DNA from: Bradyrhizobium arachidis
GTDB lineage: Bacteria > Pseudomonadota > Alphaproteobacteria > Rhizobiales > Xanthobacteraceae
NCBI RefSeq assembly: GCF_015291705.1
Contig: NZ_CP030050.1
Location: 8,494,001-8,558,000 of the forward strand
Reading direction: 5' to 3'
DNA length: 64,000 nucleotides
This document shows positions 40,472 through 48,635 of the stretch, piece after piece; the first letter of the stretch is position 1; each line of letters opens with the position of its first letter. A program made the position numbers and the translations under genes. The notes beneath the pieces were generated by a model. That model did not search any database, was not told where the DNA came from, and worked only from the letters and a program-made list of their open reading frames with translations.

Positions 40472-41758
40472 TTAAATCCCCAGCCGGTCGCGCACGCGGC
40501 CTGCGATCACGGCGGTCGTCACGCCGACCGGCCAGAACGCATGCATCGGGATCGGCTTGATGCCTGATATCGGCATGTCGATCTCAGCCTTGGCGCCGCC
40601 GATCAGGCGACGCGCGAGCTGCGCGCCCATCGCAGTCGAGAGCGCGACGCCGCGGCCGTTGCAGCCGAGCGAGACCAGGATGTTCTCTGCGGGCTCGTGC
40701 ACATGCGGATAATGATCCCCGGTGATGGCGAGGCGGCTGTTCCAGCCATGGGTCCAGGTGACGCCCTTGAGCTGCGGCCACAGCCGCTCCGCATAACGCA
40801 TGAGATAGGCGACGTCGTGCGGCGAGTTGATCCAGCGCATCGGGCCGCGGCCGCCCATCAGGAGGCGGTTCTGCTGGTCGATGCGGTAATAGACGGTGAT
40901 ATGGCCGCTCTCGTAGAGCACCGGGCGCGTCGGCATGATCGAGCGGGCAACCGCATCCGACAGCGGCGCGGTGGCGGCGATCGAGGAAAACACCGGCACG
41001 ATGGTGCGGCGGAGCGCGGGCCAGAGATCGTCGGTAAAGCCGTTGGTGGCGAGCAGGACCTTGTCGGCATGCACCACCGCGCGCAGCGTCTCGATACGCC
41101 AGCGGCTGCCGTCGCGACGCAGCGACAGCGCTGGCGTTTCGCCGTGGACCTTCGCACCCGCCGAGATCGCGGCGCGCGCGAGGCCGCGGGCGTAGCTGAG
41201 GGGATGCAGATCGCCGCCGCGCGTGTCGAGCATCGCACCGATATAGCGGTCGGTGCCGGTCATCTCGCGCAACTGTTCGCGATTGAGGTAGGTCACCGGC
41301 ATGCCGCGGCGGATGCATTGCTGCGCCGTGCTCTCGATCGCGGCGGCGCTGGCCTCGTTATAGGCAGCGCGCAGCGTGCCGTTCTGCCGCGCCTCGCAGG
41401 GGAGCTGGTAGCGGCGGATCAGGTCGTGCGTGAAGTTCGTCGTACCGTAGGAGAACGCGATCATGCGGCGGCCGAGCTCCGCGCCGAAATCGGCCTCGAT
41501 CTGATCAGGATCGTGCTTCAGGCCGGGATTGGTGTGGCCGCCATTGTTGCCGGACGCGCCCCAGCCCGGCTCCTGCGCTTCCAGCACCAGCGCGTCGACG
41601 CCCTGCTCCGCCAGATGCAGCGCGGTGGAGAGGCCCGTGTAGCCGCCGCCGATGATCGCAACGGAAACGCTCTTGTCCGTATCAAGCGGCGGCGTCGCCA
41701 CCGGCGCGACGGCGGTGTCGGCATAAAGCGAGGGCGGCAGAGGCAGGCGCGTCATCAT
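40472..41758 (-). CDS. FAD-dependent amine/amino acid oxidoreductase (DAO family, PuuB-like)
   Basis: 428-aa flavoprotein. The start is the first of two ATGs (41758, 41755). The Rossmann motif SVAIIGGGYTGLSTALHLAE is followed by EPGWGASGNNGGHTNPG, the GASGxNxG pattern of gamma-glutamylputrescine oxidase-like enzymes. The C-terminal region has GCNGRGVALSTAMG. Such enzymes oxidise secondary or primary amines with oxygen. It starts 11 bases after the ABC ATPase stop and so closes an operon that imports a substrate and oxidises it. Confidence 0.9.
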   Translation of the reverse strand: MMTRLPLPPSLYADTAVAPVATPPLDTDKSVSVAIIGGGYTGLSTALHLAEQGVDALVLEAQEPGWGASGNNGGHTNPGLKHDPDQIEADFGAELGRRMIAFSYGTTNFTHDLIRRYQLPCEARQNGTLRAAYNEASAAAIESTAQQCIRRGMPVTYLNREQLREMTGTDRYIGAMLDTRGGDLHPLSYARGLARAAISAGAKVHGETPALSLRRDGSRWRIETLRAVVHADKVLLATNGFTDDLWPALRRTIVPVFSSIAATAPLSDAVARSIMPTRPVLYESGHITVYYRIDQQNRLLMGGRGPMRWINSPHDVAYLMRYAERLWPQLKGVTWTHGWNSRLAITGDHYPHVHEPAENILVSLGCNGRGVALSTAMGAQLARRLIGGAKAEIDMPISGIKPIPMHAFWPVGVTTAVIAGRVRDRLGI

Positions 41759-41768
41759 GAGAGTCCGG

Positions 41769-42500
41769 TCAGAGCGGATGCAGCACGCGGCGCAAGAAGT
41801 CCTGCGTGCGCGGGTGCTGGGGTTGGTTGAGCAGCGCCTTGGCCGGCCCCTGCTCGACGATGACGCCGCCGTCGATGAACAGCACGCGATCGGCGACGTC
41901 GCGGGCAAAGCCCATCTCATGGGTGACGACGACCATGGTCATGCCCTCGTCGGCGAGCTTGCGCATCACGCCGAGGACGTCACCGACGAGCTCGGGATCG
42001 AGCGCCGAGGTCGGCTCGTCGAACAGGATCGCCTTGGGCTGCATCGCCAGCGCCCGCGCGATCGCGACGCGCTGCTGCTGGCCGCCGGAGAGTTGCGGCG
42101 GATGCACGTCGGCCTTCTCCGCAAGCCCGACCCGGGCGAGCAACGCGCGGCCGTGCTCGTACGCCTGCGCGCGCGGCTCCCTCTTCACGAACAGCGGGCC
42201 TTCGACCACGTTCTCCAGCGCGGTGCGGTGCGGAAACAGGTTGAAGCGCTGGAACACCATCGAGACCTGGGTACGGATGTTCACGATCGACGGCGCGTCG
42301 CGGTCGACCTTCAGGCCCTCGACGCTGATCTCGCCGCGGTCGTAGCTTTCGAGGCCGTTGATACAGCGCAGGATGGTGGACTTGCCGGAGCCCGAGGGGC
42401 CGATGATGCAGACCACCTCGCCCTTCTCGACGTTCGCCGTGATGCCCTTGAGGACCTCGACCTTGCCAAAGCTCTTGTGGACGTCGTTCAGCTCGATCAT
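41769..42500 (-). CDS. Polar amino acid ABC transporter ATP-binding protein
   Basis: 243-aa ATPase of the GlnQ/HisP type. It begins [20 protein letters not shown], with Walker [11 protein letters not shown]-loop [11 protein letters not shown], signature LSGGQQQR and Walker [14 protein letters not shown]. The frame continues upstream through the permease gene, but only the part from ATG 42500 has family homology. The ATG overlaps the permease stop (ATGA). It is operonic with the permease and the DAO oxidoreductase. Confidence 0.94.
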   Translation of the reverse strand: MIELNDVHKSFGKVEVLKGITANVEKGEVVCIIGPSGSGKSTILRCINGLESYDRGEISVEGLKVDRDAPSIVNIRTQVSMVFQRFNLFPHRTALENVVEGPLFVKREPRAQAYEHGRALLARVGLAEKADVHPPQLSGGQQQRVAIARALAMQPKAILFDEPTSALDPELVGDVLGVMRKLADEGMTMVVVTHEMGFARDVADRVLFIDGGVIVEQGPAKALLNQPQHPRTQDFLRRVLHPL

Positions 42501-43150
42501 TTCTTGCCGGCCCGCTTCTCGAAGTGACGGACCAGCAGGATCAGCGGAATGCTCATGGTGAGGTACATCAGCGCGACCAGCGTGAACACGCTGGTGTTCT
42601 TGAAGGTGGATGACGCGATCAGCTTGCCCTGCAGCGCAAGCTCGGCGACCGTGATGGTCGAGGCTTGCGAAGAATCCTTCAGCATCATGATCATGACGTT
42701 GCCATAGGGCGGCAACACGATGCGCACCGCCTGCGGCAGCACCGCGCGGCGCATGGTCAGCCACCAGCCCATGCCGATCGACTGCGCCGCCTCGATCTGG
42801 CCCTTGTCGATGGCCTCGATGCCGGCGCGGAAGTTTTCCGCCTGATAGGCCGAATAGGCGATGCCGAGGCCGAGGATCGCGGCCTGCAACGCGCTGAGCC
42901 TGACGCCGAGATCGGGCATGACGAAGTAGAGGTAGAACAGCAGTACGATGATCGGGATGCCGCGGATCACGTTGATCAGGCTGGCGCTGAGCATCGACAG
43001 CGCCTTGATCCCGGAGACTCGCATCATCGCCCAGATCAGGCCGAGCACCGTCGAGAGCAGCAGCGAGCCGATGGTGACGATGATCGTCAGCGCGACGCCA
43101 TTCATCAGGATCGGGAAGAACTCGACGGTGTCGTGCCAAAAACCTTTCAT
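42497..43150 (-). CDS. Polar amino acid ABC transporter permease
   Basis: 217-aa inner-membrane permease of the HisMQ/GlnP type, about five helices. The family coupling loop is [21 protein letters not shown], and the N-terminal half has [18 protein letters not shown]. Only one permease is encoded, so it should act as a homodimer. It lies between the binding protein (34 bases upstream) and the ATPase (4-base overlap). Confidence 0.94.
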   Translation of the reverse strand: MKGFWHDTVEFFPILMNGVALTIIVTIGSLLLSTVLGLIWAMMRVSGIKALSMLSASLINVIRGIPIIVLLFYLYFVMPDLGVRLSALQAAILGLGIAYSAYQAENFRAGIEAIDKGQIEAAQSIGMGWWLTMRRAVLPQAVRIVLPPYGNVMIMMLKDSSQASTITVAELALQGKLIASSTFKNTSVFTLVALMYLTMSIPLILLVRHFEKRAGKK

Positions 43151-43184
43151 CGGGCAGCCTTCAATGACGCGCTATCAGCCTCTA

Positions 43185-43943
43185 TCAACCTTGGGCCTTC
43201 AAGCCCCATTTATCGAGGATCTTGTCGATGGTGCCGTTGGCCTTCAGCTTCGCCAGTGACGCGTTGATCTTGCCGAGCAGCGCGGTCTCGCCCTTGCGGA
43301 CGCCGATGCCGACCGAGCCGACGGTGACCGGCTTGTAGCCGTCGACGAGGCGCACATCGGGGAAGCCGCCCTGCTTCAGATTGTAGGCGAGGATCGGATA
43401 GTCGGCGTAGCCGGCCTTGAGACGGCCGGTGTTCACGTCGCGCAGGATGTCGGGGATGGTGTCGTAGGCCTTGACCTCGGCGAACAGGCCGGTCTTCTTC
43501 AGCGCATCGACGAAGGCGGTGCCGACCTGGGCGCCGACGGTCTCGCCCTTCAGATCATCCTGCGTGGCATAGGCCTTGGTGTCGCTCTTCGGTACCACAA
43601 GGCCTTCACCATAGGTGTAGATCGGATCGGAGAAATCCACGACTTCCTTGCGCGGCGCGGTGATGAACATCGCTGCGGCGATGATGTCGATCTTGCTCGA
43701 CGTCAGCGACGGGATCAGCGCCGAGAACTGCATCGGCTCGATCTGCACATTGAAGCCGGCATCCTTGCCCACTTCGGTGACGAGATCGACCATGATGCCC
43801 TGGATAGTGTTGGTCTTGGTATCGAGGAAGGTGAAGGGAATGCCGGTCGGCGTCGAGCCGACCTTGAGCACCTGCTGCGCCGAAGCCGGCGTTATCGCTG
43901 CAATTGCGAATGCCGCGACCGCGGCCAGACCAAAACGCTTCAT
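43185..43943 (-). CDS. Polar amino acid ABC transporter substrate-binding protein
   Basis: 252-aa periplasmic protein of the SBP_bac_3 family. A signal peptide (FGLAAVAAFAIAAITPASA) is followed by LKVGSTPTGIPFTFLDTKTN and GIMVDLVTEVGKDAGF. The ligand loop FITAPRKEVVDFSDPIYTYG contains the Arg that binds the ligand alpha-carboxylate. It is the first gene of the transport/oxidation operon. Divergent from it is an XRE-cupin regulator, and paired palindromes lie between the two genes. Confidence 0.94.
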   Translation of the reverse strand: MKRFGLAAVAAFAIAAITPASAQQVLKVGSTPTGIPFTFLDTKTNTIQGIMVDLVTEVGKDAGFNVQIEPMQFSALIPSLTSSKIDIIAAAMFITAPRKEVVDFSDPIYTYGEGLVVPKSDTKAYATQDDLKGETVGAQVGTAFVDALKKTGLFAEVKAYDTIPDILRDVNTGRLKAGYADYPILAYNLKQGGFPDVRLVDGYKPVTVGSVGIGVRKGETALLGKINASLAKLKANGTIDKILDKWGLKAQG

Positions 43944-44025
43944 CGCATCCCCCTTTTGGGCTTGGCCGATGACGGCGCTCGCGCAGGTCGTGATCAGACG
44001 TTGCGGGCCAAGCCGTTTCGGCCTA

Positions 44026-44043
44026 TTTTCACCAATATGAAAA
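44026..44043. promoter_or_regulatory. Operator candidate TTTTCA-N6-TGAAAA, copy 1
   Basis: The palindrome extends to ATTTTCA/TGAAAAT (44025-44044), perfect 7-bp arms with a 6-bp spacer. It lies in the region between the divergent binding-protein and XRE-cupin regulator genes. A second site with the same half-sites and spacing is 50 bp away. Confidence 0.6.
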
Positions 44044-44075
44044 TTTGGTCACACTTTCGCGGTCGATGCAAGCGG

Positions 44076-44093
44076 TTTTCATGCACATGAAGG
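44076..44093. promoter_or_regulatory. Operator candidate TTTTCA-N6-TGAAGG, copy 2
   Basis: TTTTCA at 44076-44081 and TGAA at 44088-44091 with a 6-bp spacer (TGCACA), matching the arrangement at 44026-44043. It overlaps the ribosome site of the regulator gene (AGGAAG at 44091-44096), so binding there would favour autorepression. Confidence 0.55.
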
Positions 44094-44105
44094 AAGCGGT
44101 TTGAC

Positions 44106-44768
44106 GTGAGCGGTGGCAAAAGAATGCGCAAACCGGCCGCCGCAAAGCCGGCCAGGAAGGTGAAGGGCAAGACGACCGCCAAGCCGGCCGAGCCGGCGAT
44201 GGACGTCGCAGTCGGCCGCCGCATCAGGGATCTCAGGCGTGTCAGGCAATTCTCGCTCGAAACGGTGGCGGCGCGCACGGACCTCTCGATCGGCTTCCTC
44301 AGCCAGATCGAACGCGGCCTGTCGTCGCCGTCGTTGCGCGTCCTCGCCACGCTCGCCGACGTGCTCGGCGTCGGCATCGCCGCGCTATTCGGCGCCAGCC
44401 CGAGCGCCGACGGCGCATCGGATCAGGTGGTGACGCGCGGATTGCAGCGGCCCGAACTGAAGCTTTGGCGCACCGGCGTGTCGAAGCAGTTGCTGAGCCC
44501 GGCGAGCACCGACAACCGGCTCAACCTGTTCCTGGTGCATCTGGAGCCCGGCGGCTCGACCGGCGACGAGCTCTACACCCATGACGGTGAGGAAGCCGGC
44601 CTCGTGCTCGAAGGCGAGTTGATGCTGACGGTAGACAGCGAGACGTGGTCGCTGAAGACGGGCGACAGTTTTAGATTTGCCAGCCGCAGGCCGCACCGGT
44701 TTTCGAATCCAGCGAATGACGCGAAGGCCGTGGTGCTGTGGGTGAACTGCGTGACGGGAGCGGGATAG
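44106..44768 (+). CDS. XRE-type transcriptional regulator with cupin domain
   Basis: 220-aa regulator, GTG 44106 with AGGAAG 9 bases upstream. The first 38 residues are Lys/Ala/Pro-rich. The HTH follows (GRRIRDLRRVRQFSLETVAA, RTDLSIGFLSQIERGLSSPS), then a C-terminal cupin (about 130-215) with FLVHLEPGGSTGDE, HDGEEAGLVLEGE and FASRRPHRFSNP. Relatives control amino acid or polyamine uptake and degradation. It diverges from the polar amino acid transport operon and probably binds the paired TTTTCA-N6-TGAA sites. Confidence 0.92.
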   Translation: MSGGKRMRKPAAAKPARKVKGKTTAKPAEPAMDVAVGRRIRDLRRVRQFSLETVAARTDLSIGFLSQIERGLSSPSLRVLATLADVLGVGIAALFGASPSADGASDQVVTRGLQRPELKLWRTGVSKQLLSPASTDNRLNLFLVHLEPGGSTGDELYTHDGEEAGLVLEGELMLTVDSETWSLKTGDSFRFASRRPHRFSNPANDAKAVVLWVNCVTGAG

Positions 44769-44800
44769 CTTCTTTTCGCGCGGCGAGCACAATTCTAATC

Positions 44801-44907
44801 CCGTCATCCTGAGGTGCTCGCGCAGCGAGCCTCGAAGGATGCACGGCCCCGATGCAGCCGGGCCGTCGCCCTTCGAGGGCCGCTTCGCGGCCACCTCAGG
44901 GTGACGG
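44801..44907. repeat. Composite palindromic intergenic repeat, family B copy 2
   Basis: The outer stem CCGTCATCCTGAGGTG (44801-44816) pairs with CACCTCAGGGTGACGG (44892-44907), 15 of 16 positions. Internal hairpins include GGCCGC/GCGGCC near 44878-44892. It resembles the block at 3759-3882 and separates convergent genes. Confidence 0.8.
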
Positions 44908-44933
44908 TGATGGTTCGATGACGAGAAGAGCGC

Positions 44934-46199
44934 CTAGCCAAACCGATGCATATACCGCTCCACCGTCAGCGCGCTGACATCGACATCCGGCTTCTTGCCC
45001 GACAGCATGTCCGCGAGCACCCGCCCCGAGCCGCAGGACATGGTCCAGCCGAGCGTGCCGTGGCCGGTGTTGAGGTGGAGGTTGGCGTATTGCGTCGGGC
45101 CGATCACGGGCGGGCCATCCGGCGTCATCGGGCGCAGCCCGCTCCAGAACGTCGCCTTGGAGAGATCGCCGCCGCGCGGGAACAGGTCGGTCAGGGAATG
45201 ATCGAGCGTGGCGCGGCGCGCGTCGTACAGCTTGCTCGAATAGCCCGAAATCTCCGCGGTGCCGCCGACGCGGATGCGATTGCCGAGGCGGGTGATCGCG
45301 ACTTTGTAGCTCTCGTCCATCACGGTGGATTCCGGCGCGCCGGAGGCGTCCTTGATCGGCACCGTGATCGAATAGCCCTTCACCGGATAGACCGGCAGCG
45401 AGATGCCGAGTGGCGCAACGAGCCGCGACGACCAGCTGCCGAGCGCGAGCACATAAGCGTCGGCCTGCAGCATCCCCGCGCTGGTCGCAACACCGCTGAC
45501 GCGCGCACCATCCGTAACGATGCGGTCGATGCCGGTGTTGAACATGAAGCGAACGCCGAGCGCCTGGGCATGCTTGGCCAGCGCTTGCGTGAACATGTGG
45601 CAGTCACCGGTCTCGTCCTGCGGCAGGCGAAGCCCGCCGGCGAACTTCTCCTTCACGCCTGATAGCGCCGGCTCGACTGCGATGCAGCCCTCGCGGCTCA
45701 GCACCTCGAAAGGCACGCCGTACTGCTTGAGCACGGCGATGTCTTCGCCGGTGCCGTCGAGCTGGGCCTGGTAACGGAACAGCTGGAGCGTGCCCTGCGA
45801 ACGCTCGTCATATTGGATGCCGATGTCGCGGCGCAGGTCGCGCAGGCAGTCGCGGCTGTATTCCGCGATCGGGATCATCCGGCTCTTGTTGACCGCATAG
45901 CGCGCGCTGGTGCAGTTGCGCAGCATCTTGAGCAGCCAGACCCACATGACGGGATCGAGCTTCGGCCGGATCACTAGCGGGCCGTGCTTCATCAACAGCC
46001 ACTTGACCGCCTTCACCGGCACGCCGGGGCCGGCCCATGGCGAGGAATAGCCGGGCGACACCTCGCCGGCATTGGCAAACGAGGTCTCCAGCGCCGGCTC
46101 TGGTTGACGGTCGACGACCGTCACTTCGTGGCCGGCGCGTGCGAGGTAGTAGGCGGAGGTGACACCGATGACACCGCTGCCGAGGATCAGAACTTTCAC
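44934..46199 (-). CDS. dadA: D-amino acid dehydrogenase
   Basis: 421-aa FAD enzyme, GTG start at 46199. The N-terminal [20 protein letters not shown] and [26 protein letters not shown] are hallmark DadA sequences, and the C-terminus has [17 protein letters not shown]. It deaminates D-amino acids (for example D-Ala) to oxo acids, passing electrons to the quinone pool. No alanine racemase gene (dadX) follows. It lies 70 bases downstream of the class III aminotransferase on the same strand, probably in one transcript. Confidence 0.93.
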   Translation of the reverse strand: MKVLILGSGVIGVTSAYYLARAGHEVTVVDRQPEPALETSFANAGEVSPGYSSPWAGPGVPVKAVKWLLMKHGPLVIRPKLDPVMWVWLLKMLRNCTSARYAVNKSRMIPIAEYSRDCLRDLRRDIGIQYDERSQGTLQLFRYQAQLDGTGEDIAVLKQYGVPFEVLSREGCIAVEPALSGVKEKFAGGLRLPQDETGDCHMFTQALAKHAQALGVRFMFNTGIDRIVTDGARVSGVATSAGMLQADAYVLALGSWSSRLVAPLGISLPVYPVKGYSITVPIKDASGAPESTVMDESYKVAITRLGNRIRVGGTAEISGYSSKLYDARRATLDHSLTDLFPRGGDLSKATFWSGLRPMTPDGPPVIGPTQYANLHLNTGHGTLGWTMSCGSGRVLADMLSGKKPDVDVSALTVERYMHRFG

Positions 46200-46269
46200 G
46201 CTTGGTCAAACTCCCGCGGCATCACGCGCGCCGCTGCAAGATAAAACCCTGCAGCGGCGAGAGCAATTA

Positions 46270-47598
46270 TCAGGCCACCTTCTTGATGGCGTCGCCGAGG
46301 ATCGAGACGATCTGGTCGATGTGGCTCTTCTCGACGATGAGCGGGGGCGACATCGCGAAGCTGTCGCCGCTCATGCGCAGGTAAAGGCCGGTGTTGAAGC
46401 AGTCGACCATCACGTCGTAGCCGCGCGCACCGACGACACCGTCGCGCGGCGCCAGCTCAACCGCACCCATCAGGCCGCAATTGCGGATGTCGACGACGTT
46501 GGGCAGGCCCTTCAGCGAATGCAGCGCATCGCGCCAGTATTCGGCCATCGTCGCACCGCGCGTCAGCAGGCCCTCGTCCTTGTAGATGTCGAGCGTGGCG
46601 ATACCCGCGGCGCAGGCGGTCGGATGCGCCGAATAGGTGTAGCCATGGAACAGCTCCATCTGGTTCTCCGGGCCGACCATCATGCCGTCATGCACCTTGC
46701 GGCTCGCGAACACCGCGCCGCAGGGGATGGTGCCGTTGGTGATGCCCTTGGCGGTCGTCATCAGGTCCGGCGTGACGCCGAAGAAGTTGGCGGCGAACGG
46801 CGTGCCGAGGCGGCCGAAGCCGGTGATGACTTCGTCGAAGATCAGGATGATGCCGTGCTTGTCGCAGATCTCGCGCAAACGCTGCAGATAGCCCTTCGGC
46901 GGCGGCAGCACCGCGGTCGAGCCCGGCACCGGCTCGACGATGACGGCGGCGATGGTCTCGGCGCCATGCAGGCCGACCAGACGCTCGAGATCGTCGGCGA
47001 GCTCGGCGCCATGCTCGGGCTGATCCTTGGCGAAGGCGTTGCGGGAGAGATCATGGGTGTGGCGGATGTGGTCGACGCCCGGCAGCAGGGTCGCGAAGGC
47101 GCGGCGGTTGGCAACCATGCCGCCGACCGAGGTGCCGCCGAAACCGACGCCGTGATAGCCGCGCTCGCGGCCGATCAGACGGGTGCGGCTCGACTGACCG
47201 TTGGCGCGGTGATAGGCGAGCGCGATCTTCAGCGCGGTGTCGACCGACTCGGAGCCCGAATTGGTGAAGAAGACGCGGTCGAGGCCCTTCGGCGCGATCT
47301 CGGCGAGGCGCTCGGCGAAGTCGAACGCGAGCGGATGGCCCATCTGGAACGTCGGCGCGAAGTCCAGCGTCATCAGCTGCCGCTCGACCGCAGCCGCAAT
47401 CTGCTTGCGGCCGTGGCCGGCATTGACGCACCACAGGCCGGCGGAGCCGTCGATCACCTTGCGGCCGTCGACGGTGCTGTAGTGCATGCCCTCGGCCGAG
47501 GAGAACAGGCGCGGCGCCTTCTTGAACTGCCGGTTGGCCGTGAACGGCATCCAGAACGAGTCGGTCTTGATAGTGTTCGGAATCTGATGAAGGGTCAC
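46270..47598 (-). CDS. Class III aminotransferase (omega-amino acid--pyruvate type)
   Basis: 442-aa PLP enzyme. GTG 47598 is preferred because AAAGGAG lies 7 bases upstream and the product begins TLHQIPNTIKTDSFWMPFTA as in omega-amino acid:pyruvate aminotransferases; an ATG at 47643 is further upstream. The fold is shown by FFTNSGSESVDTALKIA, HGVGFGGTSVGGM, ILIFDEVITGFGRLG and the PLP-lysine in LMTTAKGITNGTIPCGAV. Substrates are probably beta-alanine or terminal amines. It diverges from a PuuR-like regulator. Confidence 0.92.
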   Translation of the reverse strand: MTLHQIPNTIKTDSFWMPFTANRQFKKAPRLFSSAEGMHYSTVDGRKVIDGSAGLWCVNAGHGRKQIAAAVERQLMTLDFAPTFQMGHPLAFDFAERLAEIAPKGLDRVFFTNSGSESVDTALKIALAYHRANGQSSRTRLIGRERGYHGVGFGGTSVGGMVANRRAFATLLPGVDHIRHTHDLSRNAFAKDQPEHGAELADDLERLVGLHGAETIAAVIVEPVPGSTAVLPPPKGYLQRLREICDKHGIILIFDEVITGFGRLGTPFAANFFGVTPDLMTTAKGITNGTIPCGAVFASRKVHDGMMVGPENQMELFHGYTYSAHPTACAAGIATLDIYKDEGLLTRGATMAEYWRDALHSLKGLPNVVDIRNCGLMGAVELAPRDGVVGARGYDVMVDCFNTGLYLRMSGDSFAMSPPLIVEKSHIDQIVSILGDAIKKVA

Positions 47599-47708
47599 GG
47601 CCGCGCTCCTTTGCTGACCTTCTAGCAGAGCCACGGCTTCCATAGCGCAACAAGTCCTTTTCTGGTGACCTGCAAACCATTGATTTCACTGGGGCAGCCG
47701 GTCCATAT

Positions 47709-47723
47709 TTGCGCGATCCGCAA
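47709..47723. promoter_or_regulatory. Palindrome TTGCG-N5-CGCAA before the PuuR-like gene
   Basis: A perfect 5-bp-arm inverted repeat with spacer CGATC, ending 23 bases before the regulator ATG in the divergent promoter region. A plausible autoregulatory site, but short arms make it weak evidence. Confidence 0.35.
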
Positions 47724-47746
47724 CACTTGCAACACGGGACCAGGGC

Positions 47747-48295
47747 ATGAGCGTCGACATCGGTGGACGGCTGCGATTCATCCGGGCGCGCCACAAGCTG
47801 TCGCAGCGCGAGCTGGCAAAGCGCGCCGGCGTCACCAATTCGACCATCTCGCTGATCGAATCCAACCAGATGAACCCGTCGGTCGGCGCGCTCAAGCGCA
47901 TCCTCGACGGCATCCCGATGGGGCTCGCCGAGTTTTTCGCACTGGAGCCGGAGTCCAGGCGCAAGATCTTCTACCGCGCCGAGGAGCTGACCGAGGTCGG
48001 CAAGAAGCCGATCTCGTATCGCCAGGTCGGCGACAATCTGTTCGGCCGCAGCCTGCAGATTTTGAAGGAGCGCTACGAACCCGGCAGCGACACCGGACGC
48101 GTGCATCTCGTCCATGACGGCGAGGAAGGCGGCATCGTGATCTCGGGCAAGCTCGAGGTCACCGTCGAGGACGAGCGCCGCATCCTCAATCCCGGCGATG
48201 CCTATTATTTCGAGAGCCGCCGCCCGCATCGCTTCCGCTGCGTCGGCGGCAAGGCTTGCGAAGTGATCTCGGCCTGCACGCCGCCGACGTTCTGA
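47747..48295 (+). CDS. PuuR-like XRE-cupin transcriptional regulator
   Basis: 182-aa regulator. HTH residues about 8-62: GRLRFIRARHKLSQRELAKR, AGVTNSTISLIESNQMNPSV, GALKRILDGIPMGLAEFF. The cupin domain (about 105-180) contains HDGEEGGIVISGKLEV and GDAYYFESRRPHRF. This closely resembles PuuR, the repressor of putrescine use. It diverges from the omega-aminotransferase gene, so control of amine or beta-alanine catabolism is likely. It is much closer to the PuuR type than is the regulator at 44106, which has an N-terminal basic extension. Confidence 0.92.
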   Translation: MSVDIGGRLRFIRARHKLSQRELAKRAGVTNSTISLIESNQMNPSVGALKRILDGIPMGLAEFFALEPESRRKIFYRAEELTEVGKKPISYRQVGDNLFGRSLQILKERYEPGSDTGRVHLVHDGEEGGIVISGKLEVTVEDERRILNPGDAYYFESRRPHRFRCVGGKACEVISACTPPTF

Positions 48296-48440
48296 CGCGC
48301 GATCAGCGTTATCCGGGATCCTACGGGAGTGCCCCGGTGTCTTACGGAGCTTGATGCATCTCAATTTCCAAGCGCCGATCCTCTATATGATGCGAGCCGC
48401 AGCCGAGAGACATTCCGGCGCCGCTTCATAAGGCTCGCAG

Positions 48441-48593
48441 ATGAAGATCACGCTCGCCAATGCAGAGGCTGCGCTCGACGAAGTGCAGCGCGATGCCGAC
48501 AAGCTCCATTCGCGGGAGCTGCGCAAGGCGATTGCCGAATACATCGAGACGCAGCGAGCGGCGCTCAAAGCGGTCCGCAAGAAGCTGCATTAA
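48441..48593 (+). CDS. Small helical hypothetical protein
   Basis: A 50-aa frame from ATG 48441 to TAA 48591-48593. The product is charged and probably fully helical (ANAEAALDEVQRDADKLHSR, ELRKAIAEYIETQRAALKAV). No overlapping gene explains the stretch, and codon choice is like its neighbours. The ribosome site is weak. No family is recognised. Confidence 0.55.
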   Translation: MKITLANAEAALDEVQRDADKLHSRELRKAIAEYIETQRAALKAVRKKLH

Positions 48594-48635
48594 AGGTGCG
48601 CGGCGGAGCGAGACGATCTCGCCCCGCCTTTTGCC

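Noticed and set aside
42501..43139. Upstream extension of the ABC ATPase frame through the permease gene
   Set aside because: The extension overlaps the permease in another frame and has no ATPase homology; the ATG at 42500 gives the family N-terminus.
46159..47625. 488-codon plus-strand frame opposite the aminotransferase
   Set aside because: Repetitive Arg/Asp/Ala product; the opposite strand has all PLP-enzyme motifs.
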